DNA of 64,000 nt from Corynebacterium amycolatum (GTDB taxonomy: Bacteria; Actinomycetota; Actinomycetes; Mycobacteriales; Mycobacteriaceae). Within the stretch, counting starts at the first letter, position 1, and every line of letters starts with the position of its first letter. The stretch is from NCBI RefSeq assembly GCF_016889425.1, contig NZ_CP069513.1:1860001-1924000 (forward strand), in the 5' to 3' direction. A program made the position numbers and the translations under genes. Positions 19,084 to 27,481 of the stretch are shown here, one piece after another. The notes under the pieces were generated by a model. It had not been told where the DNA came from and ran no database searches. It saw only the letters and a program-made list of their open reading frames with translations.

Positions 19084-20025
19084 CTAGAACATGCTTAAAA
19101 CTGTCTGCAGTCCGAGTACAGCATCCAGCGAAAGCGCCACACACACGATGGACAAGTAGTTGTTCGACATGAAGAACAGCTTCATCGGCTTGATCTTGCC
19201 ACCGGTTTTAACGTGACGGTGCAGGTCAATGGCGCCCCACAGGAACCAGGCACCAGCGCCAACCGCGCCAATCAGATAAATCCAACCAGCGTACGGAACC
19301 AACAGCAGAGTGGTAATCACGGTTGCAGCGGTGTAGTAAATAATGCGCTTGGAAACGATGATTGCCGGCTTGACCACTGGCATCATCGGCACGCCAGCGG
19401 CCTTGTAATCCTCCTTGTAGCGAAGCCCCAGCGCCCAGGTGTGCGGCGGAGTCCAGAAGAAGATGAGCAGGAACAGGATGAAAGCCTGCCACCAGTGAGC
19501 GAGCCCCGTAATCTCCGGGTTGTTGTCAGTGATGACGGCCCAGCCAACCATCACCGGCATACAACCCGCAGCGCCACCCCAGATTACGTTCTGATCAGTT
19601 CGGCGCTTCAGCCACAACGTGTAGACGAAGATGTAGAACGCAATCGTAATCATTATGAAAACGGCGGCCAGCAGCGAGTTACATAGCAGCCACAGCCAGA
19701 GGAACGACGCAATCATCAAGATGGTGCCGAAAATTGCTGCCGCGCGACGGCTAACCTGGTTGCGCGCGAGCGGGCGCCGACGAGTGCGGCGCATCTTCTG
19801 GTCAATGTCGTAATCCATGACCATGTTGAAGGTGTGCGCTGCCGCTGCACCCATCCAACCACCGAACAGGGTGAGAAGAATCAGTCCAACGTGTACATGA
19901 CCGCGATCAGCCTGAAGCATTGCGGGAATGGCCGCGACGAGCAGGAGCTCAATAATTCTTGGCTTAGTCAGTGCAATATACGCCTTGACTGTTTCCAACA
20001 AAGCAATGTCCCTTTCACGCGCCAT
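19084..20025 (-). CDS. ctaB: CtaB, heme O synthase (protoheme IX farnesyltransferase)
   Basis: UbiA-family membrane prenyltransferase, about nine helices, 313 aa from ATG 20025. Adds a farnesyl group to protoheme, making heme O for CtaA. The first Asp-rich motif is [15 protein letters not shown], and a second acidic region is in [12 protein letters not shown]. The start is uncertain: the frame remains open to 20115 without family similarity, and a TTG at 20001 has a better Shine-Dalgarno (GAAAGGGA) and gives [15 protein letters not shown], closer to typical CtaB N-termini. Divergent from tkt. Confidence 0.88.
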   Translation of the reverse strand: MARERDIALLETVKAYIALTKPRIIELLLVAAIPAMLQADRGHVHVGLILLTLFGGWMGAAAAHTFNMVMDYDIDQKMRRTRRRPLARNQVSRRAAAIFGTILMIASFLWLWLLCNSLLAAVFIMITIAFYIFVYTLWLKRRTDQNVIWGGAAGCMPVMVGWAVITDNNPEITGLAHWWQAFILFLLIFFWTPPHTWALGLRYKEDYKAAGVPMMPVVKPAIIVSKRIIYYTAATVITTLLLVPYAGWIYLIGAVGAGAWFLWGAIDLHRHVKTGGKIKPMKLFFMSNNYLSIVCVALSLDAVLGLQTVLSMF

Positions 20026-20208
20026 AAACAAAGCCCCCCGTCTACAGATAGTCGGATGCAACGGTCGGAAAGTTCCCGACGAGTTTTTCCGCAAAATAAA
20101 ATGAGGGGCAGGCAATCAGTTTACCGATAATCATAACGGTTCCAATAATGACCGTCGTAAAGCATGTGCGGCGCGCCCTCTGATGCTTACCTTCGAGCTA
20201 TTCGGCCC

Positions 20209-20220
20209 GGTTTAAACCGA
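20209..20220. promoter_or_regulatory. Palindrome in the ctaB-tkt gap
   Basis: CGGTTTAAACCG is a perfect 12-bp palindrome about where the -35 of the tkt promoter should be, if the -10 is at 20238. It is a candidate operator; the factor is unknown. Confidence 0.4.
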
Positions 20221-20237
20221 GCGCACGTATTCCTAGT

Positions 20238-20243
20238 TAGTAT
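20238..20243 (+). promoter_or_regulatory. Possible -10 box of tkt
   Basis: TAGTAT is about 45 bp before the tkt start, which has its own Shine-Dalgarno (AGGAG at 20276-20280). It would give a leader of roughly 38 nt. Confidence 0.4.
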
Positions 20244-20288
20244 GGAAGAGATCTTTACTAATCCATTTGGATACTAGGAGTCATTCAC

Positions 20289-22388
20289 GTGACACTGTCG
20301 ACTGAGCATGAAGCACGGGTTGTTCGCAACTACCCCTCGGACTGGTCTGACTTGGACACGAAGGCCGTAGATACGGCTCGTGTGCTGGCTGCAGATGCCG
20401 TGGAAAAGGCAGGTTCGGGACATCCCGGCACTGCTATGAGCCTCGCACCGCTGGCTTACTCTCTCTACCAGCGCGTTATGCGCCATGACCCGAAGGATAC
20501 GAAGTGGATCGGCCGTGACCGTTTCATTCTCTCCTGTGGTCACACCTCTCTGACGCAGTACGTCCAGCTCTACCTCGGCGGTTTTGGCCTGGAGCTCGAT
20601 GACCTGAAGGCACTGCGTACGTGGGACGCCCTCACCCCGGGTCACCCGGAGTACGGCCACACTGACGGCGTGGAAATCACCACTGGTCCGCTGGGTCAGG
20701 GTCTGGCTTCGGCTGTCGGTTTTGCCATGGCTTCGCGACGGGAACGTGGGCTGTTCGACCCGGAAGCTGCTCCGGGTGAGTCTCCGTTCGATCACTACGT
20801 GTACGTCATTGCTTCTGATGGTGACGTTCAGGAGGGTGTCACTGCCGAGGCCTGCTCGCTGGCCGGCACTCAGCAGCTGGGCAACCTGATTGTCTTCTGG
20901 GATGACAACGGCATCTCCATCGAGGACGACACCACTATTGCTTTCACCGAGAATGTGGCGGACCGCTACCGTGCTTACGGCTGGCAGGTCATTGAGGTCG
21001 ACGGCGGCGAGGACGTCGCAGCACTCGAGGCTGCTGTCGAGGAGGCCAAGAAGGATACGGAGCGTCCAACCTTCATTCGCGTTCGCACTGTAATCGCTTA
21101 CCCGGCTCCGACCAAGATGAACACCGGTGCTTCGCACGGTGCTGCTCTTGGTGGCGAGGAGATTGTCGGCATCAAGGAAGCTCTCGGCTTCGATACCGAT
21201 AAGAGCTTTGACATCGCTGACGAGGTCATTGAGCACACCCGGAAGCTGGTTGAGCGCGGTGCTGAGGCTCACGCGCAGTGGCAGGTTAAGTTCGACGAGT
21301 GGGCTGCGACCAACCCGGAGCGCAAGGCTCTGCTGGATCGTCTGACCGCCGGCGAGCTGCCAGAGGACTTCGACGCTGAGCTGCCGACGTGGGAGCCGGA
21401 TGAGAAGGGCGTTGCCACCCGTAAGGCTTCTGAGGCCGCGTTGCAGGCACTGGGTAAGGCTCTGCCAGAGCTGTGGGGTGGCTCGGCCGACCTGGCCGGC
21501 TCCAATAACACTGTCCTGAAGGGTGAGCCGTCCTTCGGCCCGAAGTCCATCACCACCGGCACCTGGACCACCGACCCGTACGGCCGTAACCTGCACTTCG
21601 GTATCCGTGAGCACGCCATGGGGTCGATCCTCAACGGCATTCTGCTCCACGGTGGTACCCGTCCGTACGGCGGCACCTTCCTTATCTTCTCGGACTACAT
21701 GCGTCCGGCTGTCCGCCTGGCATCGCTGATGGGCATCTCCCCTATTTATGTCTGGACCCACGACTCCATTGGTCTGGGCGAAGACGGCCCGACGCACCAG
21801 CCTGTTGAGCAGCTGGCTTCACTGCGCGCTATCCCGGGTGTGTCCACCGTCCGTCCGGCTGATGCTAACGAGACCGCTCAGGCTTGGTCCGCTGTTCTCG
21901 AAGGCGAGGCAGGTCCGAAGGCTCTGGCTCTGACCCGCCAGAACGTCCCGGTCCTGGAAGGCACGAAGGAAAAGGCCGCCGAGGGCGTCCGGCGTGGTGC
22001 GTACGTGCTTGTCGACGGCACCAAGGAGACCCCGGACGTCATCCTCATGGGTACCGGCTCGGAGGTTCACCTCGCTGTCGAGGCCGCTGAGAAGTTGGCT
22101 GAGGAAGGTGTCAGCGCCCGCGTTGTCTCCGTCCCGTGTCTTGACTGGTTTGAGCAGCAGGATGAGGCCTACCGTGAGCAGGTCCTGCCGAAGGCGGTCC
22201 GCGCTCGTGTTTCGGTTGAGGCCGGTATTGCTATGCCGTGGTACCGCCACCTGGGCGACGCTGGTCGCGCGGTCTCCTTGGAGCACTTCGGTGCCTCGGC
22301 TCCGTACAAGGAGCTGTTCGAGAAGTTCGGCATCACCGCTGACGCTGTTGTCGATGCGGCCAAGGAATCTATCGAGGCTGCTAAGTAA
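20289..22388 (+). CDS. tkt: Transketolase
   Basis: 699 aa, thiamine-diphosphate enzyme of the non-oxidative pentose phosphate pathway; cytoplasmic. Seen: GSGHPGTAMSLAPLAY, GPLGQGLASAVGFA, the cofactor motif SDGDVQEGV, GGSADLAGSNNT, the catalytic glutamate in FGIREHAMG and HDSIGLGEDGPTHQP. GTG 20289 follows TAGGAG by 9 nt. It heads tkt-tal, with zwf-opcA-pgl further on; in relatives these form one cluster, but here a large stem-loop follows tkt and an opposing cassette follows tal. Confidence 0.96.
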   Translation: MTLSTEHEARVVRNYPSDWSDLDTKAVDTARVLAADAVEKAGSGHPGTAMSLAPLAYSLYQRVMRHDPKDTKWIGRDRFILSCGHTSLTQYVQLYLGGFGLELDDLKALRTWDALTPGHPEYGHTDGVEITTGPLGQGLASAVGFAMASRRERGLFDPEAAPGESPFDHYVYVIASDGDVQEGVTAEACSLAGTQQLGNLIVFWDDNGISIEDDTTIAFTENVADRYRAYGWQVIEVDGGEDVAALEAAVEEAKKDTERPTFIRVRTVIAYPAPTKMNTGASHGAALGGEEIVGIKEALGFDTDKSFDIADEVIEHTRKLVERGAEAHAQWQVKFDEWAATNPERKALLDRLTAGELPEDFDAELPTWEPDEKGVATRKASEAALQALGKALPELWGGSADLAGSNNTVLKGEPSFGPKSITTGTWTTDPYGRNLHFGIREHAMGSILNGILLHGGTRPYGGTFLIFSDYMRPAVRLASLMGISPIYVWTHDSIGLGEDGPTHQPVEQLASLRAIPGVSTVRPADANETAQAWSAVLEGEAGPKALALTRQNVPVLEGTKEKAAEGVRRGAYVLVDGTKETPDVILMGTGSEVHLAVEAAEKLAEEGVSARVVSVPCLDWFEQQDEAYREQVLPKAVRARVSVEAGIAMPWYRHLGDAGRAVSLEHFGASAPYKELFEKFGITADAVVDAAKESIEAAK

Positions 22389-22400
22389 GATTTGTTCAAC

Positions 22401-22465
22401 CTGGCGCTATCGGCCGCTGTCGGTACGGGATTTGTGAAAACCGTACCGAGCTCCGGTGGCGCCAG
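22401..22465 (+). other. Two-tier stem-loop between tkt and tal
   Basis: Outer arms CTGGCGC (22401-22407) and GCGCCAG (22459-22465) enclose an inner perfect stem CGGTACGG (22421-22428) with CCGTACCG (22441-22448). No long T run follows (TATTGTTTG), so it may attenuate or stabilise rather than fully terminate. It lies in the 170-bp tkt-tal gap. Confidence 0.55.
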
Positions 22466-22558
22466 TATTGTTTGTGGCGCACAGTAGTTTAAAGACACAC
22501 AGTATTTAGAGAAGTCTTTAGACAACGAAGCGGTATAGACAGAAAGGCGTTAAACACT

Positions 22559-23683
22559 ATGGGAAACACCACGATGGAAGCACTCGCCAAGGTAGGAACC
22601 TCGGCGTGGCTCGACGATCTTTCGCGCCAGCGTCTCACCTCGGGCGATTTGAAGAACCTCATCGATGAACTGCGGGTGGTTGGTGTCACCACTAACCCGG
22701 CTATCTTCTCTTCGGCGATGACCGCTGGTGAGGACTATGACTCTCAGCTGGCGCAGCTCACCGCTGAGCGCGCGAATCCGTCAGATGCTGTGTTCGCCAT
22801 GGCTATCGACGATGTCCGCGATGCCTGTGACCTCTTCGCCGGTGTGGCTGAGGATACCGACGGTATCGATGGCCGTGTTTCTATCGAGGTCGATCCTCGT
22901 TACGCCGACAACTACGAGGCCACGATTGCGCAGGCTCGTGAGCTCTGGGAACGCGTCGACAAGCAAAATGCGATGATTAAGATTCCGGCGACCGATGCTT
23001 CCCTGCCGGCTGTCACCCAGGCTCTGTCCGAGGGTATTTCGGTAAACGTCACCCTGATTTTCTCGGTGGAGCGTTACCTGCAGGTCATCGATGCGTTTAT
23101 CGAGGGTATCGAGCGTGCGAAGGACAACGGCGTGGACCTGGTTTCGGTTCACTCTGTTGCGTCGCTGTTTGTTTCTCGCGTTGACACTGAGATTGATGCT
23201 CGCCTGGACAAGATTGGCTCGGAAGAGGCCTTGGCTTTGCGTGGTAAAGCTGGTCTGGCCAACGCCCGCGCCGCTTACGCCAAGTTCGAAGAGACCTTCT
23301 CCTCGCAGAATATCCGTTGGGCGCAGCTGGAGAACGCCGGCGCTAAGCCGCAGCGCCTGCTGTGGGCTTCCACCGGTGTGAAGAACCCGGCTTACCCGGA
23401 CACCCTTTACGTGACTGAGCTGGCTGCTCCGCAGACAGTGAACACCATGCCTGAAAAGACGCTGCGCGCTGCTGCGGGCTTCGAGGGCGAGGTTCGCGAC
23501 GCCGTCAGCGGTCAGGGTGAAGCAGCCAATGCTGTTATGACCCAGCTCAGCGAGATTGGCATCGACCTGGATGATGTCTTCGCTGTCCTGGAGCGCGAGG
23601 GCGTGGAGAAGTTTGTGGATTCCTGGCAGTCCCTGCTCGTGTCGATTGCACAGCGAATGGAACAGCTGCACGAACCCTGCTGA
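22559..23683 (+). CDS. tal: Transaldolase
   Basis: 374 aa, long actinobacterial-type transaldolase; transfers dihydroxyacetone units between sugar phosphates. Seen: GVTTNPAIFSSAM near the N-terminus, the Schiff-base lysine in MIKIPATDASLP, NVTLIFSVERYLQVIDAF and SVASLFVSRVDTEID. ATG 22559 has the Shine-Dalgarno AGAAAGG. It probably shares a transcript with tkt, perhaps modulated by the stem-loop between them. The expected next gene, zwf, is 2.1 kb away. Confidence 0.95.
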   Translation: MGNTTMEALAKVGTSAWLDDLSRQRLTSGDLKNLIDELRVVGVTTNPAIFSSAMTAGEDYDSQLAQLTAERANPSDAVFAMAIDDVRDACDLFAGVAEDTDGIDGRVSIEVDPRYADNYEATIAQARELWERVDKQNAMIKIPATDASLPAVTQALSEGISVNVTLIFSVERYLQVIDAFIEGIERAKDNGVDLVSVHSVASLFVSRVDTEIDARLDKIGSEEALALRGKAGLANARAAYAKFEETFSSQNIRWAQLENAGAKPQRLLWASTGVKNPAYPDTLYVTELAAPQTVNTMPEKTLRAAAGFEGEVRDAVSGQGEAANAVMTQLSEIGIDLDDVFAVLEREGVEKFVDSWQSLLVSIAQRMEQLHEPC

Positions 23684-23748
23684 TTATCTAGCTTCCTGTT
23701 GGAAGCGGCCGCATTTATGGCTGGCGTCAGCGGGTCGATGCACGATGC

Positions 23749-23834
23749 GAGTTACTGACTGCGCTATGGCAAAAATGGTCCGAAAAATAGCCTGAAAGTG
23801 TCATAAACTTGCACAGTTTCACATTTGCAGCCCG
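23749..23834 (+). repeat. Intergenic repeat, copy C
   Basis: 86 bp, GAGTTACTGACTGC to TTTGCAGCCCG, same orientation as copy B. Upstream sequence from about 23713 (TTTATGGCTGGCGTCAG) also matches the extension of copy A, so copies A and C share a longer unit than B. It lies between the convergent tal and ABC permease genes, 24 bp before their shared terminator. Confidence 0.85.
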
Positions 23835-23857
23835 TGTTTTTCGGCCCGTAAGCTGCG

Positions 23858-23893
23858 CACAAAAAGCTCCCTGCGGAGGGGAGCTTTTTTGTG
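23858..23893. terminator. Bidirectional terminator between tal and the ABC permease gene
   Basis: CACAAAAAGCTCCC pairs with GGGAGCTTTTTTGTG around a short loop; A and T runs flank the stem on both strands. It ends 5 bp before the permease stop codon. Confidence 0.82.
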
Positions 23894-23897
23894 GGTG

Positions 23898-24617
23898 CTA
23901 GGATGCGGCGAAGGCGGGGCGCACGTCGGGCTGTGGGCGTTTCTCTTCCTTTAAGGCCCAGGCCATCACGACCGCGGAGATTACGGTGATGATTGAGGCA
24001 AAGATTGGCACAGCCGGCCAGGGAGCGCCCGGGATAGAGTCGGTCACGTCCAGCAGGTAGCTGAACAGGAAGAGCGCGACCAGTGCCAGGCCAATGGTGA
24101 TCGATCCCGCACGAGAGCCCTTCGCGCCGGCGACGGTGCCGATTGCGGTGCCCGCCACGGAAGACATCAGGAAGCTCAAGAAGACGCACAGAGCGGTAAG
24201 CAGGATTGTCGTGTAGTTCTGCCCAGAATCCTGAATCATGTACAGCTCCCCGTTGGTGTCCGGGAACAGGGCCGGTCCAGAGGTGACAATGAAGCTATCG
24301 AATCCCCGGTAGTAACCGGACTTATTCTGTTCGGTGACCATCGCCACGACGATGAAGGCGGTAGCCACCAGCGATGTTCCCAAGATTGCAATGATTGCGG
24401 AGCGCACCCAGCGGGCGGTGCGCACGCCGTAGTCGCGCAGGGTGACCGAGCGCTGGGCGGTGATGAGGAAGAGGATGCCCAGCGCGATGATGCCCAGCAG
24501 GGTGTTGCCGGTGCCGCTGCCCACGAGCATGCGCCCGAAAGCCGAGTAGAGGATGGCCACGGCGGCGACGCCGAGGAAGGTTTTCTTGTTGGTTGCGATG
24601 AAAGCCCCGGTGCTCAT
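23898..24617 (-). CDS. ABC transporter permease of the GntR-ABC cassette
   Basis: 239 aa, six predicted membrane helices in three pairs (about 15-60, 68-92, 133-210) with a larger extracellular loop near 93-132. No family motif was recognised beyond the general look of ABC-2-type permeases found with YtrA-type regulators. It starts inside the ATPase stop (ATGA overlap), so the two are co-translated. Likely role: membrane half of a small exporter or cell-envelope stress transporter; substrate unknown. It is not part of the cluster in the relatives I know. Confidence 0.7.
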   Translation of the reverse strand: MSTGAFIATNKKTFLGVAAVAILYSAFGRMLVGSGTGNTLLGIIALGILFLITAQRSVTLRDYGVRTARWVRSAIIAILGTSLVATAFIVVAMVTEQNKSGYYRGFDSFIVTSGPALFPDTNGELYMIQDSGQNYTTILLTALCVFLSFLMSSVAGTAIGTVAGAKGSRAGSITIGLALVALFLFSYLLDVTDSIPGAPWPAVPIFASIITVISAVVMAWALKEEKRPQPDVRPAFAAS

Positions 24618-25333
24618 TTCTTGCTCCTTTCGATGTAGGCGGAGGTGCTAGCGAGGTCGATGAGGGCCGCGGGGTCGAGGTAGCTAACCTCAACACCGAG
24701 GGCGCGGGCATGCGCGGCGGTCGATGGGCTGAGCGCTGCAGCCAAAATCGCCTCGCAGCGCTCGCCGAGAGTTTTCTTAGCGAGCACCGAGCCGGCCACC
24801 TGCGTCACTAGGTCCGCAGAGCCGCGTAGCACCGGATGGGTAGCGCGCAGCTTATCGACGTCATAGGGTCCGTACGCATCCTGCTTGTGCATGACGATCA
24901 AGGTGTCCACCAGGTCTGCGAGATCCTGGGAGTGCTGCGACGTGACCACAATGTCGGCCGATTCGGCGGCGTCGATAAGCATGCCGCGCAACATGGTGCG
25001 GTGCTCGACATCGAGGCCGTTGAAGGGTTCGTCGAAAAGCAATGCATCCTTGCCCGATGCGAGGGCGGCCGCAGCGATGAGCAGCTGGCGCTGGCCCAGG
25101 CTGAGCTTTTTGATGGGGGTGTCGCCGGGGAAATCTAGGAGGGACTCCGCGTGGGACACATCGAGTTGATCCCAGCCGGTGCGCAGGATGCGGAAATATT
25201 CGCGCGGGGTGACGCCGAAGATCTGGGTGTCGGGTGCTGCCTTCGCCACGGCAGCCGTAGGCATTTGCGCGAGGGTATGCAGGTAGTAGGTCTTGCCGGC
25301 GCCGTTGGGGCCAATCACGCCGTAGATGCTCAT
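24614..25333 (-). CDS. ABC transporter ATP-binding subunit with minimal N-terminus
   Basis: 239 aa. Walker A GPNGAGKT is at residues 8-15, the signature is LSLGQRQLL (near 76) rather than LSGGQ, Walker B LLFDEPFNGLD (near 98) and switch His in VVTSQHSQD. Most ABC ATPases have 25-35 residues before Walker A, including the aromatic A-loop; here only seven, and the gene begins within the gntR stop (ATGA), leaving little room for an earlier start. The C-terminal region ends in a YLDPAALIDLASTSAYIE segment. Partner of the downstream permease. Confidence 0.8.
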   Translation of the reverse strand: MSIYGVIGPNGAGKTYYLHTLAQMPTAAVAKAAPDTQIFGVTPREYFRILRTGWDQLDVSHAESLLDFPGDTPIKKLSLGQRQLLIAAAALASGKDALLFDEPFNGLDVEHRTMLRGMLIDAAESADIVVTSQHSQDLADLVDTLIVMHKQDAYGPYDVDKLRATHPVLRGSADLVTQVAGSVLAKKTLGERCEAILAAALSPSTAAHARALGVEVSYLDPAALIDLASTSAYIERSKK

Positions 25334-25692
25334 TTCTCCTCCTCCAGCATGGCGATGATGTCGTGGAGCGTAAGGCCGAGGATGTCGGCCTCCGCTTTTA
25401 ACGGCTCGATGTAGGTGCGCTGGAACGCTTCACGACGCTCAGCTCGAATGCGCTCACGAGCGCCTGGGGTGACGAACATGCCGAGTCCTCTTTTCTTCTC
25501 CACGAGCCCCACCATCGACAGTTCCGTCATGGCCTTGGCAGCCGTGGTTGGGTTGACCTGATAGAACTCCGAGAGTTCCTTGGTTGAAGGGGCGCGACTC
25601 TCAGCCGCGAGCTCCCCGGACAGAATCATTGATTTCAGATTCTCGGCGATCTGGACGTAGATGGGCCGAGAATCCGCCTCCTTCGCCTGCAT
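25330..25692 (-). CDS. GntR-family regulator, YtrA type
   Basis: 120 aa from ATG 25692, which has a near-perfect Shine-Dalgarno (GGAGGT, 5 nt upstream); in-frame codons reach 25722 but add only MVYPYTMEVD. The N-terminal winged HTH begins PIYVQIAENLKSMILSGEL and includes PSTKELSEFYQVNPTTAAKAM; only about 45 residues follow, too short for a ligand-binding FadR/HutC domain. This size and its lead position before ABC genes fit the YtrA subfamily, which represses its own operon. A matching inverted repeat overlaps its promoter (25705-25720). Confidence 0.85.
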   Translation of the reverse strand: MQAKEADSRPIYVQIAENLKSMILSGELAAESRAPSTKELSEFYQVNPTTAAKAMTELSMVGLVEKKRGLGMFVTPGARERIRAERREAFQRTYIEPLKAEADILGLTLHDIIAMLEEEK

Positions 25693-25704
25693 ATCCACCT
25701 CCAT

Positions 25705-25720
25705 GGTGTACGGGTATACC
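25705..25720. promoter_or_regulatory. Candidate GntR operator
   Basis: GGTGTAC, 2 nt, GTATACC: an inverted repeat with one mismatch, located 12-28 bp before the preferred gntR start and overlapping a possible minus-strand -10 (TATACC). Position fits autoregulation. Confidence 0.45.
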
Positions 25721-25750
25721 ACCTATGCCATAAACCTAAAGCAGAAGAAA

Positions 25751-25792
25751 GGGGCCCGTCAAGGCCCCATCGAAGGAATCGGAAACGATTCC
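25751..25792. other. Two tandem perfect hairpins between gntR and zwf
   Basis: First: GGGGCC (25751-25756) with GGCCCC (25763-25768), 6-nt loop. Second: GGAATCG (25775-25781) with CGATTCC (25786-25792), GAAA loop. Both lie between divergent genes, upstream of the zwf -10, with TTTTC shortly after the second. Confidence 0.5.
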
Positions 25793-25813
25793 ACCGGACT
25801 TTTCTCGATATGA

Positions 25814-25819
25814 CATTAT
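25814..25819 (+). promoter_or_regulatory. -10 box of zwf (leaderless type)
   Basis: CATTAT lies 7 nt before GTG 25827. There is no Shine-Dalgarno sequence. It gives zwf-opcA-pgl its own promoter after separation from tkt-tal. Confidence 0.4.
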
Positions 25820-25826
25820 GTAAACC

Positions 25827-27431
25827 GTGAGTGATTCTCTGCAACGCAACGATCCGAACTCCCCTACTGCCAGTTCTCCGCACAACGGAGATGGCAGCAC
25901 CAACCACGACGGATACGTCAACCCGCTGCGCGACCCGCAGGATAAGCGCTTGCCGCGTATTGCGGGGCCGGGTGGCATGGTAATTTTCGGAGTGACGGGC
26001 GATCTGGCCCGAAAAAAGCTCCTGCCTGCCATTTATGACCTGGCCAACCGCGGTCTGCTACCTGCCTCCTTCGCGTTAGTTGGCTACGGTCGTCGCGAAT
26101 GGTCGAAGCAGGACTTTGAGGATTATGTGCGTACCGCAGTGGAACAGGGCGCCCGCACAGACTTCCGTGAGAGTGTCTGGCAGCGCCTGGCTGAGGGCAT
26201 TCACTTTGTTACCGGTACCTTCACCGATGACGAGGCCTTCGATCGCCTGGCCGCGCAACTTGAGGAGCTCGATCGCTCCCGCGGCACCGCTGGCAACTGG
26301 GCCTACTACCTGTCCATTCCGCCAGCTAACTTCCCCGATGTCTGTCATCAGCTCGATCGTTCGGGGCTCGCGCAGTCGGGCGAGGATTATTGGCGTCGCG
26401 TGATTATTGAGAAGCCATTCGGCCACGACCTGGCTTCGGCCCAGGAACTCAACCGGATTGTGAACTCGGTGTTCCCAGAAGACGCTGTGTTCCGCATTGA
26501 CCACTACCTGGGCAAAGAAACCGTCCAGAACATTCTGGCCATGCGTTTTGCCAACCAGTTGTTCGATCCGATGTGGAATTCTCACTACATTGACCACGTT
26601 CAGATCACCATGGCCGAGGACATCGGTTTGGGTGGTCGCGCCGGTTACTATGACGGTATCGGTGCAGCTCGTGACGTAATTCAGAACCACCTACTCCAGC
26701 TGCTGGCACTGGTGGCAATGGAAGAGCCCATCGCCTTTACCCCGGAAGAGCTGCAGGCGGAAAAAATTAAGGTTCTGCGTGCCGTCGAGCCAGTGCGTCC
26801 GTTTTCGAAATACACCGCACGTGGCCAGTACACCGCGGATTGGCAGGGCAGCAACTTTGTGCCAGGGCTGCGCGATGAGGAAGGATTCGACCCCGAGTCC
26901 ACGACCGAGACCTACGCCGCTTGTACGCTCCAGATCAATTCTCGTCGTTGGGCCGGTGTCCCCTTCTACCTGCGCACCGGCAAGCGCCTCGGCCGTCGCG
27001 TCACTGAAATTGCGCTGGTCTTTAAGTCCGCACCGCACTTGCCTTTTGCGGAGACAATGACTGCCGCTCTCGGTCAGAACGCCATGGTGATTCGAGTCCA
27101 GCCTGACGAGGGCGTGCTCATGCGCTTCGGCTCGAAGGTTCCGGGCTCGGCCATGGAGGTGCGCGATGTCAACATGGACTTCTCCTACTCCGAGGTGTTT
27201 ACCGAGCAGTCGCCAGAGGCCTACGAGCGCCTGATTCTGGATGCGCTTCTCGACGAGGCCAGCCTCTTCCCCACTAATGAGGAAGTCGAGCTGTCCTGGA
27301 AGATTCTTGACCCCATCATCGAGTACTGGGCCAAACGCGGCCGTCCCGAGGGCTACCCCGCAGGTTCGTGGGGGCCGTCCTCCGCTGACCACATGCTTGA
27401 GCGCGACGGTCGCGCTTGGCGACGGCCATAG
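25827..27431 (+). CDS. zwf: Glucose-6-phosphate dehydrogenase
   Basis: 534 aa. First step of the oxidative pentose phosphate pathway, making NADPH and 6-phosphogluconolactone. Seen: nucleotide-binding VIFGVTGDLARKKLLPA (GVTGDLA in place of the common GASGDLA), the substrate/catalytic motif RIDHYLGKETVQN and IIEKPFGHDLASA. The first 45 residues are polar and non-conserved. opcA follows after 50 bp. In actinobacteria OpcA is required for full activity. Confidence 0.95.
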   Translation: MSDSLQRNDPNSPTASSPHNGDGSTNHDGYVNPLRDPQDKRLPRIAGPGGMVIFGVTGDLARKKLLPAIYDLANRGLLPASFALVGYGRREWSKQDFEDYVRTAVEQGARTDFRESVWQRLAEGIHFVTGTFTDDEAFDRLAAQLEELDRSRGTAGNWAYYLSIPPANFPDVCHQLDRSGLAQSGEDYWRRVIIEKPFGHDLASAQELNRIVNSVFPEDAVFRIDHYLGKETVQNILAMRFANQLFDPMWNSHYIDHVQITMAEDIGLGGRAGYYDGIGAARDVIQNHLLQLLALVAMEEPIAFTPEELQAEKIKVLRAVEPVRPFSKYTARGQYTADWQGSNFVPGLRDEEGFDPESTTETYAACTLQINSRRWAGVPFYLRTGKRLGRRVTEIALVFKSAPHLPFAETMTAALGQNAMVIRVQPDEGVLMRFGSKVPGSAMEVRDVNMDFSYSEVFTEQSPEAYERLILDALLDEASLFPTNEEVELSWKILDPIIEYWAKRGRPEGYPAGSWGPSSADHMLERDGRAWRRP

Positions 27432-27481
27432 GTTGCCGACCTCTCAGTTCTTAAGAATTTTCTGACAGAAAGAACACTTTC

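Noticed and set aside
20274..21797. Minus-strand open frame of 507 codons opposite tkt
   Set aside because: Antisense shadow of tkt; no motifs, composition follows the reverse complement of tkt codons.
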